This document shows positions 49,877 to 59,574 of a stretch of 64,000 bases of DNA, piece after piece; position 1 is the first letter of the stretch, and each line of letters opens with the position of its first letter. The notes beneath the pieces were generated by a model. The model saw only the letters and a program-made list of their open reading frames with translations, made no database searches and was not told where the DNA came from. The position numbers were made by a program, and so were the translations under genes. Location: NCBI RefSeq assembly GCF_017355405.1, contig NZ_CP061179.1:62001-126000 (forward strand), read 5' to 3'. The DNA comes from Roseomonas haemaphysalidis. Lineage in GTDB: Bacteria > Pseudomonadota > Alphaproteobacteria > Acetobacterales > Acetobacteraceae.

Positions 49877-50956
49877 TCAGGCAGGGGCCATGACGTGCCG
49901 GCGGCTGTGCATGAGCGGCTGGACGCGTGTGCCGAAGGCGTCGATCCCTTCCACGAAGTCGTCGAAGGTGAGCATCACGCCCTTCAGGCCGGGAATGCCC
50001 TCCATCTCGTCCATCATCCGCGCCACGGATTGATAGGAACCCACCAGCGTCCCCATGTTGAAGTTCACCATCGACACCGGGTTGGTCATCGCCCTGGCCG
50101 TCGAGCTGGCATCGGCCGCGGCGTCGTTGTTCGCCTGCTGGTCCAGCCAGCCCAGCGCCTTGCTGTCCTTGCCCGCCTTATAGTGCTCCCACTTCGCCAT
50201 CGCCGCCGCGTCCGTCTCGTCGGCGATCACCATGAACAGCACATAGGAGCCGACGTCGCGCCCGGTCCTGGCCGACTCCTCCACCAGCCGCGCGATGGAT
50301 GGCGCGAAGGCCGTCGGCGTGTTGACGCCCGAGCCGAGGCAGAAGTTGTAGTCGGCGTGCTGCGCGGCAAAGGCCACGCCCGCGCCGGACTGGCCGGCCG
50401 CCACGATCGGCACCGGCCGCTCCGGCCGCGGGCTCAGCACGCAGTCGGTCATCCGGAAGTAGTCGCCCTGCAGGTCCGACCGCCCGGTTTCCCACAGGTC
50501 CTTCATCACCTGCACGTATTCCGAGCAATACTGGTAGCGCCGCGCGTAATGCTCCTGCCCCGGCCACAGGCCCATCTGGCTGTATTCGGCTTCCTGCCAG
50601 CCCGAGACGATGTTCACGCCGATCCGCCCGGGCGCCACGCTGTCGATGGTCGAGACCATGCGCGCCGCCAGCGCCGGCGGCAGGGTCAGCACGGCGGTGG
50701 AGGCGTAGAGGCGGATCTTCTCGGTCACCGCCGCCAGCGCCGACATCAGGGTGAAGCTTTCCAGCGCGTGGTCCCAGAACTCGCTTTCGCCGCCGAAGCC
50801 GCGCAGCTTGATCATGGAAAGCGCGAACTCGAAGCCGTATTTCTCCGCCCGCTGCACCACCTCGCGGTTCAGCGCGAAGCTCGGCTTGTAGCGCGGCGAG
50901 GTCGTCGAGATCAGCCAGCCGTTGCTGCCGATGGGAATGAAAACGCCCAGATCCAT
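49877..50956 (-). CDS. rutA: RutA-like pyrimidine monooxygenase (LLM class, FMN-dependent)
   Basis: A 359-residue protein with the RutA-specific opening [18 protein letters not shown], then [66 protein letters not shown] and [20 protein letters not shown]. RutA opens uracil at the amide with reduced FMN and oxygen to give ureidoacrylate peracid. The rest of the rut genes (rutB-G) are not adjacent; instead this is the last gene of a 12-gene operon with two ABC importers, a racemase-superfamily protein and an MmgE/PrpD protein. The substrate may be uracil or another cyclic amide or imide. RutF-type reductase is not seen in the window. Confidence 0.82.
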   Translation of the reverse strand: MDLGVFIPIGSNGWLISTTSPRYKPSFALNREVVQRAEKYGFEFALSMIKLRGFGGESEFWDHALESFTLMSALAAVTEKIRLYASTAVLTLPPALAARMVSTIDSVAPGRIGVNIVSGWQEAEYSQMGLWPGQEHYARRYQYCSEYVQVMKDLWETGRSDLQGDYFRMTDCVLSPRPERPVPIVAAGQSGAGVAFAAQHADYNFCLGSGVNTPTAFAPSIARLVEESARTGRDVGSYVLFMVIADETDAAAMAKWEHYKAGKDSKALGWLDQQANNDAAADASSTARAMTNPVSMVNFNMGTLVGSYQSVARMMDEMEGIPGLKGVMLTFDDFVEGIDAFGTRVQPLMHSRRHVMAPA

Positions 50957-50994
50957 GGTTTCTGCTCCTGGTTCAGAAAGATTATGCTCGGCGC

Positions 50995-51738
50995 TCAGTG
51001 CCGCGCCAGCAGCGGGCCCCAGCCCTCCACCGCATCGGCGATGCCAGCGGTGCGAAGCGCGTGCCAGTAGATGGCCGTGTTGATGGCGATCACCGGCTTG
51101 CCCAGCCAAAGCTCGGCCTCCGGCGCCAGCGCCGCCATGGCGAGGTTGGTGCCGACCTGGACGATGGCGTCCACGTCGTTGCCGTCCACGGCCCGCAGCG
51201 CGGCGACCAGTTCGGCGCGCGTCACCCGCGCGATGGCCACGGGGCTGGAACAGGACAGGCCGCGAATGCGGGCGACGGCGTAACCGCTTTCCTCGAAAAA
51301 CCGCACCACGTTGCGGTCGCCCACCGGAAAATAGGGCGTGATCACCGCGATGCGCCGGGCGCCGATCCGCTCCAGCGCCGCGTGGCAGGCATCCGAGCCC
51401 ATGGACACCGGCAGGCCGGTGCGAGCTTCCAGCTGGCGCTTCAGCATCTGGCTGGCGCCCAGCCCGTCCCAAAAGGTTTCGGCCGAGATGCCGAGCACGA
51501 GCTGGTCGGGCTCGGCCGACATCACGCTGTCGATCGCCTCGTCCTGCGCCGCCATGATCAGGCGGATCAGCTCGTTGAAATCGTCGTCGCTGTTGAGCGG
51601 CAGGTTGGGGATGCGGATGCGGCTGATATGGTTGGTCACGCCCGGCGGTCGCATGCTGTCGAACTCCGGCTGCACGGAGGTGTTGGTGGAGGGTACCAGC
51701 ACGCCGAAGGTGCGGCGCCAGCCCAGGCTGTCGGTCAT
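50995..51738 (-). CDS. Asp/Glu racemase superfamily protein (maleate isomerase/arylmalonate decarboxylase-like) lacking the usual cysteines
   Basis: A 247-residue protein with [19 protein letters not shown] at the N-terminus, [23 protein letters not shown] and [13 protein letters not shown], then [17 protein letters not shown]. Fold and layout match maleate cis-trans isomerases. The two catalytic cysteines of that group, expected in a CTSG-like loop and a SCTNLR-like loop, correspond here to GISAETFW (82-90 region) and VGTNL (195-199), with no Cys in either; Cys118 and Cys163 lie elsewhere. It may belong to a divergent subfamily or use other chemistry. It overlaps the ATPase stop by four bases and is 38 bases before the RutA-like gene. 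Confidence 0.78.
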   Translation of the reverse strand: MTDSLGWRRTFGVLVPSTNTSVQPEFDSMRPPGVTNHISRIRIPNLPLNSDDDFNELIRLIMAAQDEAIDSVMSAEPDQLVLGISAETFWDGLGASQMLKRQLEARTGLPVSMGSDACHAALERIGARRIAVITPYFPVGDRNVVRFFEESGYAVARIRGLSCSSPVAIARVTRAELVAALRAVDGNDVDAIVQVGTNLAMAALAPEAELWLGKPVIAINTAIYWHALRTAGIADAVEGWGPLLARH

Positions 51739-52562
51739 GCGGGTTGCTCCTGTTCCGCCAGGCGCCGGCTGCCGGGCACGGCGGCCAGCAGGCGGCGGGT
51801 GTAGGGGTGCTGCGGATCGCGCAAGACGTCGCGCGGGTGGCCCTGCTCCACGATGCGCCCCGCGCTCATCACCGCGACGGAGGCGCAGAGGTGGTGCACC
51901 AGCGCTAGGTCGTGGCTGATGAAGACCATGGTCAGCCCCAGCCGGTCGCGCAGCTCCATCAGCAGCCGCATGATCTGCGACTGCAGCGACACGTCGAGCG
52001 CGGAAACCGGCTCGTCAGCCACCAGCACCTCCGGCCCCATGGCCAAGGCGCGGGCAATGGCCAGGCGCTGCTTCTGCCCACCCGACAGCTCGTGCGGGAA
52101 GCGCTGCAGCAACCCAGGGTCGAGCCCGACCTGCCGCATCAGCTCGGCGGCGCGGAAGGCTCGGCCCTCAGGCGTTTCGCCCGCCAGCACCAGCGCCTCG
52201 TCCAGCAGGCGCGCCCCGGTCTTGCGCGGGTTCAGTGAGGCGCCGGCGTCCTGAAACACCATCTGCATGCGCCGCCGCTCGGGCCGCAGCGCGGCACCGC
52301 GCAGCGCCGTCAGGTCGGTGCCGCCCAGCACCACGCGCCCGTCCGTCGGCTCTTCCAGCCGCAGCATGATCCGCGCCAGGGTGGACTTGCCGCAGCCGGA
52401 CTCGCCGACCAGACCGGTGACCTCGCCGCGCGGCACCGCCAGCGTCACGTCGTCCACCGCCAGCAGCGGGCGGCGGCGGCCGAGCAGGCGGGGCAACATG
52501 CGTTTTTCTAGCTCGAAGCGCTTGGTGATATTCTCCAGCAGCAGCAGCGGCGGCGCGCTCAC
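51735..52562 (-). CDS. DppF-like ABC transporter ATP-binding protein
   Basis: A 275-residue ATPase with Walker A GESGCGKS, signature LSGGQKQRL, Walker [13 protein letters not shown] and H-loop FISHDLAL. It lacks the Cys-rich C-terminal tail of its partner. GTG 52562 overlaps the preceding ATPase stop by four bases; its own stop overlaps the racemase-like start by four. It forms the second half of the ATPase pair of transporter A in the 12-gene operon, with the two permeases and the receptor upstream. Confidence 0.92.
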   Translation of the reverse strand: MSAPPLLLLENITKRFELEKRMLPRLLGRRRPLLAVDDVTLAVPRGEVTGLVGESGCGKSTLARIMLRLEEPTDGRVVLGGTDLTALRGAALRPERRRMQMVFQDAGASLNPRKTGARLLDEALVLAGETPEGRAFRAAELMRQVGLDPGLLQRFPHELSGGQKQRLAIARALAMGPEVLVADEPVSALDVSLQSQIMRLLMELRDRLGLTMVFISHDLALVHHLCASVAVMSAGRIVEQGHPRDVLRDPQHPYTRRLLAAVPGSRRLAEQEQPA

Positions 52563-53518
52563 GACGCCACCTGCCAGCAGGCCACGCGGTGCGGCCCGCG
52601 CATCCGCTCCGGCGGGCGCTCCGCCGCGCAGCGCGGTACGGCCAGCGCGCAGCGCGGCTGGAACGGGCAGCCGGCGCCGAGGAGCCCGGGCACGGGGGAT
52701 GCACCCTCGATCGGCCGCAGCGCGCCTGGCCGGTCCTGCAGCCGGGGCACGCATTCCAGCAGCGCACGGCTGTAGGGTTGCAGTGGCGCGCCGAACAGCT
52801 CGGCCACCGGCGCCTCCTCCATCACCATGCCGCCGTAGAGCACCACGGCGCGGTCGCAGATCTCGGCCATCAGGTCGAGGTTGTGGGTGATGAACAGCAG
52901 CGCGAGGCCGAGCTTCCGGCGCAGGTCGTGCAGCAGCGCCACGATCTGCGCCTGCACCGTCACGTCCAGCGCCGTGGTCGGCTCGTCGGCGATCAGCAGC
53001 CTCGGGCGGCAGGCCACCGCCATGGCAATCAGCACGCGCTGTCGCATGCCGCCTGAGAACTGGTGCGGGTATTGCCGCAGGCGCGACGCCGGATCGCGGA
53101 TGCCCACCAGCTCCAGCACCTCCACCGCGAGGTCGCGCGCCGCGCGTCCGCGCAAGCCGCGATGCGCCGCGATCACGTCCATCAGCTGCGTGCCGATCGG
53201 AAACACCGGGTTCAGTCCCGACAGCGCGTCCTGGAACACGATGGACACGGTGCCGCCGCGCAGCCGGCGCATGCTGCGCTCGTCGGCCGCCGTCAGCTCC
53301 TGCCCATCCAGGCGGATGCTACCGCGGGTGACGCGGCCAGGGCTGCGCAGCAGGCCCATGATGGCCAGCGCCGTCTGACTCTTGCCCGAGCCGCTTTCGC
53401 CCACCAGCCCCATCGCCTCGCCGGCGGCGATGGAGAAGGAGATGCCGCGCACCACCTCCACCATCCGCCCGGTGACGGGAAAGCCGACATGCAGGTCCTC
53501 GACCTCCAGCAGCGCCAT
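52559..53518 (-). CDS. DppD-like ABC transporter ATP-binding protein
   Basis: A 319-residue ATPase with Walker A GESGSGKS, signature FSGGMRQRV, Walker [14 protein letters not shown]-loop FITHNLDL and the C-terminal Cys-rich segment GCPFQPRCALAVPRC typical of OppD/DppD. One base separates it from the DppC stop. All motifs look functional. It pairs with the following DppF-like protein for transporter A. Confidence 0.92.
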   Translation of the reverse strand: MALLEVEDLHVGFPVTGRMVEVVRGISFSIAAGEAMGLVGESGSGKSQTALAIMGLLRSPGRVTRGSIRLDGQELTAADERSMRRLRGGTVSIVFQDALSGLNPVFPIGTQLMDVIAAHRGLRGRAARDLAVEVLELVGIRDPASRLRQYPHQFSGGMRQRVLIAMAVACRPRLLIADEPTTALDVTVQAQIVALLHDLRRKLGLALLFITHNLDLMAEICDRAVVLYGGMVMEEAPVAELFGAPLQPYSRALLECVPRLQDRPGALRPIEGASPVPGLLGAGCPFQPRCALAVPRCAAERPPERMRGPHRVACWQVAS

Positions 53519-53519
53519 C

Positions 53520-54404
53520 TCAGATCACCACCCGGCCGGCGCCAGCCGTCTTGCGCGGGTCCAGCGTGTCGCGCAGCGCGTCGCCCAACAGGTTGAAGCC
53601 GATCACGGTGACGGAAATGGCAAGGCCGGGGAACACGTAGGTCCACCACTCGCCCGAGAAGATGAAGCGCCGGGCATCGGCCAGCATGCCGCCCCAGCTT
53701 GGCAGCGGCGGCTCCACGCCGAGCCCCACGAAGGACAACGACGCCTCCACCACGATGCCGACCGCGATCAGCAGCGTCGCCTGCACCACCACCGGCGACA
53801 GGCAGTTTGGCAGCACATCGCCCAGCATGATGGACAGGGTGCGCGCGCCTTGCAGGCGGCGGGCCTGAACGTAGTCGGCCCGCGCCTCCAGCAGCGCCCC
53901 GCCATGCGCTACGCGCGCCAGCGGCGGCATGTAGAGGACGCCGACCAGCAGCACGATCTTGCTTTCGTTGGGCAGCATGAATGGGCCCAGGGGTAAGGGG
54001 CCGACGCCGATGATGCCGACGATGGCGATGGCCCAGATCAGCATGGGGATGGAGGCGAGCCCATCCATGCTGCGCATCGCCACCTGTTCCCACCAGCCGC
54101 GCAGCATGGCGGCGGTGACGCCGAGGGTGACGCCGCCGAGAAGACCGATCACCACCGCCAGCAGGCCCACGGCCAGCGAGGGGCGTGCGCCCCAGAGCAG
54201 ACGGCTCAAGACGTCCCGCCCCGTCTGGTCGGTGCCCAGCCAGTGCGCGGCGGAGGGCGGCGCCAGCTTGCGGGCGAGGTCCACCGCCAGCGGGTCGTAG
54301 GGCGCGAGCCAGGGTGCCAGCAGCGCCACGGCGGCCACCACCAGCACGATGGCGGCACCCACCGCGCCGGCGGGGCGGCGCAGCAGGGAGCGCAGCGCGC
54401 TCAT
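53520..54404 (-). CDS. DppC-like ABC transporter permease
   Basis: A 294-residue permease with N-terminal helix GAAIVLVVAAVALLAPWLAP, the block HWLGTDQTGRDVLSRLLWGA, an EAA-like loop QARRLQGARTLSIMLGDVLPN and the C-terminal LSFVGLGVEPPLPSWGGML and LLGDALRDTLDPR. ATG 54404 overlaps the DppB stop by four bases. It belongs to transporter A of the 12-gene operon. Confidence 0.92.
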   Translation of the reverse strand: MSALRSLLRRPAGAVGAAIVLVVAAVALLAPWLAPYDPLAVDLARKLAPPSAAHWLGTDQTGRDVLSRLLWGARPSLAVGLLAVVIGLLGGVTLGVTAAMLRGWWEQVAMRSMDGLASIPMLIWAIAIVGIIGVGPLPLGPFMLPNESKIVLLVGVLYMPPLARVAHGGALLEARADYVQARRLQGARTLSIMLGDVLPNCLSPVVVQATLLIAVGIVVEASLSFVGLGVEPPLPSWGGMLADARRFIFSGEWWTYVFPGLAISVTVIGFNLLGDALRDTLDPRKTAGAGRVVI

Positions 54405-55336
54405 TCCGCCACCCGCGGGTCGATCAGCCGGTAGAGGAGGTCCGCGACCAGGTTCGCCAAAAGGAAGATGGCGGTGATGATCAGCACCACGTCCAGGATC
54501 ACGATGTAGTCGCGGCGAAAGATGGCGTTGAGCAGTGCGCGCGACATGCCGGGGATGGTGAAGACCTGCTCCACGATCAGCGCCCAGCCGAACATGTAAC
54601 CGAAGGACATGGCGGCCACCGTCACCACCGGGCTCAGTGCGTTCCGCAGCACGTAGGTCATGATCCGCCCACGCCCCAGCCCCATGGCGCGCGAAACCCG
54701 CACATGGTCCGCCAGCATGACGTCCCCCATGGCCGAACGGGTCATGCGGCTGATGATAGCGACGTAGTATAGCCCGAGCGAGATGGCCGGCAGCGTGACC
54801 GAGCGCAGGTGCGGCCCCACCCCTTCCGACCACGGCACGTAGCCGCCGGCGGGAAACCAGCCGAGGCCCACGGCCCCCCAGGCGATCAACATCAGCCCGA
54901 GCCAGAAGCCGGGGATCGACACGCCGATGGTGGCCAGCGCCCGGGCGCCATGGTCAACCCATGTGTCCTCGTGCAGCGCGGACAGGATGCCGAGCGGCAC
55001 GGCCAGCACCAGCGACAGCAGGAAGGCCCAGAGCACCAGCTCCAGCGTCACCGGCAGGGTCTGGGCGACGGTGCGGGTGATGGAGGTGTCGTCCACCAGC
55101 GAGCGGCCGAAGTCGCCGCGCAGCGAGCGCCCCGCCCAATCCAGGTATTGCTGCACCACCGGCCGGTCCAGGCCGTTGTCGGCGTCGAACTGCGCGATGT
55201 CCTCTTCCGTCGCGTCCATCCCCAGCACCACCCGGGCGGGCGACACGGGGTTGGCGTGGATCAGCGCGAAGAGCACGATGCTGACGCCAAGCAGCACGCC
55301 GAGCGAGCCCAGCAGCCGGTTGAGCAGGGCCCACAT
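54401..55336 (-). CDS. DppB-like ABC transporter permease
   Basis: A 311-residue permease with the opening LLGSLGVLLGVSIVLFALIH, DNGLDRPVVQQYLDWAGRSL, LLSLVLAVPLGILSALHED, FWLGLMLIAWGAVGLGWFP and the EAA-type loop SRAMGLGRGRIMTYVLRNAL. It ends LYRLIDPRVAE, the family terminus. ATG 55336 shares a base with the stop of the receptor gene, indicating coupling. About six transmembrane helices expected. Confidence 0.92.
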   Translation of the reverse strand: MWALLNRLLGSLGVLLGVSIVLFALIHANPVSPARVVLGMDATEEDIAQFDADNGLDRPVVQQYLDWAGRSLRGDFGRSLVDDTSITRTVAQTLPVTLELVLWAFLLSLVLAVPLGILSALHEDTWVDHGARALATIGVSIPGFWLGLMLIAWGAVGLGWFPAGGYVPWSEGVGPHLRSVTLPAISLGLYYVAIISRMTRSAMGDVMLADHVRVSRAMGLGRGRIMTYVLRNALSPVVTVAAMSFGYMFGWALIVEQVFTIPGMSRALLNAIFRRDYIVILDVVLIITAIFLLANLVADLLYRLIDPRVAE

Positions 55337-56880
55337 CAGGCCAGCGTCACGTCGCGCAGCGCCATGGACAGGCCGCTGTTGGGCTTGAAGCCGCGCACCT
55401 CGTCCCGCCACGCATTGGCGACGCCAACAAAGCCGAGCCAGATGCCCGGGCAATCCTCCACCAGCAGGTCCTGGATGCGCATCAGCACGGGGTCGAGGCG
55501 CGCGCTGTCGGTGTAGCGGTAGCTTTCCTGGATCAGGGCATCCAACGCCGGGTTGGTGTAGCCCGACGAGCGCGACATGCCTTGGTTAGCGGTGTAGCAG
55601 ATCTGGATGATGAAGGTGGGGTCGGCCGGCGCCATCAGTGGCATCAGCGAAGCCACCTGCGTGCCCGCCTGCGCGCGCGTCAGGATCTGTGGTTGTTCCA
55701 TCAGCGTGATCTTCATGGTGATGCCGACGGCGGCGAGCTGTGACTGCATCACCACCGCGCTATCCTTGGCGTCGAACAGATAGGGGATGGACGGGACCAG
55801 CAGCTCGAATTCCGGCCTGCCGGCGTATTTCGACTGCGCCAGGAAGCTGCGCGCACGCTCCGGATTATAATCAATCTGGGCGTTGGCCTTGCTGTTGTAG
55901 TAGGAGGTCGCGGTCGGTGCCGGCGTCGCTGTGGCATCCAGCAGGCCGTACAGCACGTCCCGCGCGATGGCCTTGCGGTCGATGGCGCAGGACACGGCCT
56001 TGCGGAAGTTCACGTCGTCGAACGGTGCGCGCTTGCTATTGATTTGCATGAACCACATGCCGCCCAGCGCCACGGTGCTGCCGGTCTTGATACCCGGCGC
56101 CGTCTTCAAGCGCTCGAAGTCACGCGGCGGAGGCGCGGAGATGATCTGCGACTGCCCGGTCATCAGGTAGGCGAGGCGCGTGGAATCCTCGGGTACGATC
56201 TTGGCCACCACGCGGTCCCAGGCCGGCGTGCCGCGGCGCCAGTAATTGGCGTTGCGCTGCAGCACGATCTGCGTGTCCGGCTGCCATTCCACGAAAGCGC
56301 CCGGCCCGGTGCCGACGCCCACCGGCGCGGACTTAAAGCCATCGTCGCCGATCGCCTCGCGCGAGCCCTTGGGGAAGACCGCCATGAACTTCTGCATGTA
56401 CTGCAGCCAGGGGCGGTAGGGGTGCTTCAACAGGAAGGTGACGCGGGTCGGGCTTTCCACCTCGATCCGCTCGATCGGCGAGAACAGAGAGCGGCGCAGC
56501 GAGCGGTTCTTGGGGTCCAGCATGTACTCGTAGGAGTACTTCACGTCCTCGGCGCTGAACTTCGCGCCGTTGTGGAACTGCACGTCGTCCCGCAGGTCGA
56601 AGGTGAAGCGCAGGGCGTCGTCCGAAATGGTGGGCATGGCGCGCGCCAGGCAGGGCACCAGCTCGCCGTCCAAGCTGGTTTCCAGCAGGTTCTCGAACAC
56701 CGTGTTGGTGATCGCCATGGCGTCGTGGTTGGAGATCTGGATCGGGTCCAGCGTGCTGGGGTTGTTGGGCAGCGCGACCGTCAGCGTCTTGTCCGCCGCC
56801 ACGGCCCAGCGCGGGGCGGACAACAGGCCGAGCCCGGCGGCGGCGCCGGCCTGGAACAGGGTGCGTCGGTTCAGGCTCAT
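55336..56880 (-). CDS. Peptide-type ABC substrate-binding protein of transporter A
   Basis: A 514-residue SBP_bac_5 receptor with signal peptide (SLNRRTLFQAGAAAGLGLLS, then APRWAVAAD), RRTLF being Tat-like. The mature part has LTVALPNNPSTLDPIQISN, DVQFHNGAKFSAEDVKYSY, GTGPGAFVEWQ and FDDVNFRKAVSCAIDRKAI. It precedes permeases and ATPases of the same system, with the ATG overlapping the double-ATPase stop of transporter B by four bases. The ligand is unknown; the operon enzymes point to a nitrogenous small molecule rather than a peptide. Confidence 0.9.
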   Translation of the reverse strand: MSLNRRTLFQAGAAAGLGLLSAPRWAVAADKTLTVALPNNPSTLDPIQISNHDAMAITNTVFENLLETSLDGELVPCLARAMPTISDDALRFTFDLRDDVQFHNGAKFSAEDVKYSYEYMLDPKNRSLRRSLFSPIERIEVESPTRVTFLLKHPYRPWLQYMQKFMAVFPKGSREAIGDDGFKSAPVGVGTGPGAFVEWQPDTQIVLQRNANYWRRGTPAWDRVVAKIVPEDSTRLAYLMTGQSQIISAPPPRDFERLKTAPGIKTGSTVALGGMWFMQINSKRAPFDDVNFRKAVSCAIDRKAIARDVLYGLLDATATPAPTATSYYNSKANAQIDYNPERARSFLAQSKYAGRPEFELLVPSIPYLFDAKDSAVVMQSQLAAVGITMKITLMEQPQILTRAQAGTQVASLMPLMAPADPTFIIQICYTANQGMSRSSGYTNPALDALIQESYRYTDSARLDPVLMRIQDLLVEDCPGIWLGFVGVANAWRDEVRGFKPNSGLSMALRDVTLA

Positions 56881-58664
56881 GACAGGGCCTCCTCGGGCGA
56901 CAGGGTGGGGGCGGCGCCGGCGGCCTGGCTTTCCGGCAGGCAGCGGATGGCGCGGCCGTCGGGCAAGGGCAGCAGGGGCTGCGGGGTGTGATGGCAATCG
57001 GGGCGCGCCTGCGGGCAGCGGGTGGCCAGGTAGCAGCCACGTGGCAGGTCCACAGGGCTCGGGATCTCGCCTTCCAGCGCGGCCGCGGGCACGTGGTCGA
57101 TGCGCCGGCGGGTGGGGTCGGGCGCCAGGTGGGCGGACAACAGGGCGCGGGCGTAGGGGTGGCGCGGCGCCTGGAAGACCTGCTCGCGCGTGCCGTGCTC
57201 GACCACCTGCCCCAGGTACATCACGGCCACGCGGTGGCTCAGCTGCTCAACCGTGTTCAGATCGTGCGAGATGAAGAGGAAGGAAGTGCCCAGCCGTGCC
57301 TGGATGTCGCGCAGCAGCGTCACAATGCCAACGCGCGCCAGAGGCGTCAGCGCCGACGTTGGCTCGTCCAGCACGATCAGCGCCGGGTCGGCGGCGATGG
57401 CGCGGGCGATGGACAGGCGCTGTTGCGCGCCGGCCGACAGGCCGCGCGGCCGTAGCCGCGCCGCTTCCGCCGGCAGGCCGACCAGCGCCAGCAGCTCCGC
57501 CACCCGGGCTGCGTCCGGCCGCTCCAGCGCCTCGCCGAGGATTTCGGCCGCCGTCCAGCGCGGGTCCAGCGCGTCCAGCGGGTCCTGAAACACGATCTGC
57601 ACACGCCGCCGCATGCGGCGCAGCTCGGCCGGCGGCAGTTGCAGCAGGTCGCGCCCCTCGAACAGCACGCTGCCGCTGTCGGGTTCGACCAGCCGCAGCA
57701 GGCAGCGCCCCACGGTGGTCTTGCCGGAACCGCTTTCACCTACCAGCCCCAGCGTTTCGCCACGGCCAATGGCAAGGTCTACCCGGTCCACTGCCTGCAG
57801 CCGCTTGCCACTGCCGCGCAGGGTGAAGCCCTTGCACAGCCCCTGTACCGCCAGCAGCGGCTCAGGCTCCGCCGGGGGGGCGGGCGGGGCCGAGTGGCGC
57901 AGCGACAGCAGCGTGCGGCTGTAGTCGTCGGCCGGATGCGCAAAGAAATCCCGGGTGTCGCCCTGCCCCACGATGCGGCCCTGCTGCATCACCGCCACAC
58001 GGTCACAGTAGTTGGCGATGATGCCGAGGTCCTGGGTCATCAGCAGCACGGCGGACCCCGCTGCCCGGGCGGTGCGCGACAGCTCGTCCAGGAACTGCGC
58101 CTGGATGGTGACGTCGAGCCCGCTGGTCGGCTCGTCCGCCACCAGCAGGCGCGGGCCGGCACCCACCGCCATGGCAATCAGCACGCGCTGGGCCATGCCG
58201 CCGCTGATCTCGTGCGGATAGGCCTCGGCACGGCGCTCGGGGTCGTTCAAGCCCAGTCGCCGCAGCAGGCCGATGGCGCGCGACTTCGCCTCGGGGCGCG
58301 AGATCGGCAGGTGGGCGCGCAGCACGCCGCCGATCTGGCTGCCCACCGTGTGCAGCGGGCTGAGCGAGCCACGCGGATTCTGGACGATCAACCCGATGCG
58401 CCGGCCGCGCAGCTCGCGCCGCCGCGCCTCGGGCAGCGCCAGCAGGTCGGTGCCTTCCAGCAGCACCTGGCCGCCGAGGATGCGGCCGGGCGGCCGCGCC
58501 AACCCCAACAGCGCGAGGCCAAGGGTCGATTTGCCGGCACCCGAATCCCCGGTCAGGCCCAGGATCTCGCCCGGCATGATGTCGAGGTCGATGCCATCCA
58601 CGGCGGGCGGGCCCTCGAAGCCGACCGAAAGGCCGCGCACGGACAGCACGGGCTCAGCGGGCAT
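56877..58664 (-). CDS. Fused double ATP-binding protein of transporter B, asymmetrically degenerate
   Basis: A 595-residue chain with two complete OppD/F-type ATPase domains. Domain 1: Walker A GDSGAGKS (39-46), signature ISGGMAQRV, Walker B LLVADEPTSGLD, but the H-loop reads LLMTQDLG with Gln211 in place of His. Domain 2: Walker A GESGSGKT (309-316), an unusual signature LSAGAQQRL (409-417), Walker B LIVLDEPTSALT with Thr440 at the D-loop Asp, and an intact H-loop FISHDLN (His467). A Cys-containing C-terminal tail YLATRCPQARPDC follows. It pairs with the two permeases just upstream. Single-gene double ATPases are known (YejF, GsiA), but both changes affect the same composite site, suggesting one active and one structural site. 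ATG 58664 is preferred to ATG 58682. Confidence 0.88.
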   Translation of the reverse strand: MPAEPVLSVRGLSVGFEGPPAVDGIDLDIMPGEILGLTGDSGAGKSTLGLALLGLARPPGRILGGQVLLEGTDLLALPEARRRELRGRRIGLIVQNPRGSLSPLHTVGSQIGGVLRAHLPISRPEAKSRAIGLLRRLGLNDPERRAEAYPHEISGGMAQRVLIAMAVGAGPRLLVADEPTSGLDVTIQAQFLDELSRTARAAGSAVLLMTQDLGIIANYCDRVAVMQQGRIVGQGDTRDFFAHPADDYSRTLLSLRHSAPPAPPAEPEPLLAVQGLCKGFTLRGSGKRLQAVDRVDLAIGRGETLGLVGESGSGKTTVGRCLLRLVEPDSGSVLFEGRDLLQLPPAELRRMRRRVQIVFQDPLDALDPRWTAAEILGEALERPDAARVAELLALVGLPAEAARLRPRGLSAGAQQRLSIARAIAADPALIVLDEPTSALTPLARVGIVTLLRDIQARLGTSFLFISHDLNTVEQLSHRVAVMYLGQVVEHGTREQVFQAPRHPYARALLSAHLAPDPTRRRIDHVPAAALEGEIPSPVDLPRGCYLATRCPQARPDCHHTPQPLLPLPDGRAIRCLPESQAAGAAPTLSPEEALS

Positions 58665-59574
58665 GGCGGCGCTCCAGCCCATTGCCGAAGGCGGCGTAGC
58701 CGAACACCGTGATGGAGATGGCCAGTCCCGGGAACAGCGAGGGCCACCATTCGCCCTGGATGATCTGGTCGGCGCCCGCCGCGATCATCAGTCCCCATTC
58801 CGGCGTCGGCGGCCTGACGCCCGCGCCCACGAAGGACAGGCCCGCCGTCATCAGGATGGCGAAACCGACGGTGACAGAGGCCTGGATCATCGCTGGCGCG
58901 AGCGCGTTGGGCAGCACATGACGCAGCGCGATGAAGGCTTCGCGCTTGCCCAGCGCCCGGGCGGCATCCACGAAGCCGCGGTTGCGCTGCACCAGCACCT
59001 CGGCGCGCGTCAGGCGGATGTAGATGGGGGTGTAGAGCAGCGCCAGCGTCAGCACGATGGTGGTGGCGCTGCGGCCGGCCAGCGTCACCAGGATCATGCC
59101 GGTGATGAACACGGGGAAGGCCTGTACCAAGTCGGACAGGCGCATCACCAGCGCCGCCACCCAGGGCCGCGCGGTGCCAGCCAGCAGTCCCAGCAGGCTG
59201 CCCAGCAGCAGCGAAGCGAGATTGGCGCCCACCGCAATGGCGACATCGGCGCGCGGCGCCGCGATGACGCGGGAAAACACGTCGAGCCCTGCGTTGTCCG
59301 TGCCGAACCAGTAGATCGGCTCATGTGGCGCGCCAGTCAGCGCCTGCCACAAAAGGCCCGGCACCTCGGCCAGCGCGGGCGGCGGCACGGCGATATCGTC
59401 CGTCGGGCGACCGACGTCATAGGGGGTGATCCACGGGCCCACCACCATCAGCACCAGCGACAGCGCGACGATGGCGGCGCCGATGCGGAACAACAGGTCC
59501 GGCACCGGGCGGGCGATGCCGGCGCGCAGCTCGGCGGCGACCAGCCCGGCCTCGACGGGGGCGGCGTCGCTCAC
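58654..59574 (-). CDS. DppC-like ABC transporter permease of transporter B
   Basis: A 306-residue permease with a short N-terminal tail, first helix FRIGAAIVALSLVLMVVGPWI, the block YWFGTDNAGLDVFSRVIAAPR, EAA-like loop DAARALGKREAFIALRHVLPN and the C-terminal LSFVGAGVRPPTPEWGLMI. GTG 59574 overlaps the DppB stop by four bases; its end overlaps the start of the double ATPase by eleven. The C-terminus GNGLERRHAR is shorter than the usual LRDxLDPR ending. Confidence 0.9.
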   Translation of the reverse strand: MSDAAPVEAGLVAAELRAGIARPVPDLLFRIGAAIVALSLVLMVVGPWITPYDVGRPTDDIAVPPPALAEVPGLLWQALTGAPHEPIYWFGTDNAGLDVFSRVIAAPRADVAIAVGANLASLLLGSLLGLLAGTARPWVAALVMRLSDLVQAFPVFITGMILVTLAGRSATTIVLTLALLYTPIYIRLTRAEVLVQRNRGFVDAARALGKREAFIALRHVLPNALAPAMIQASVTVGFAILMTAGLSFVGAGVRPPTPEWGLMIAAGADQIIQGEWWPSLFPGLAISITVFGYAAFGNGLERRHAR

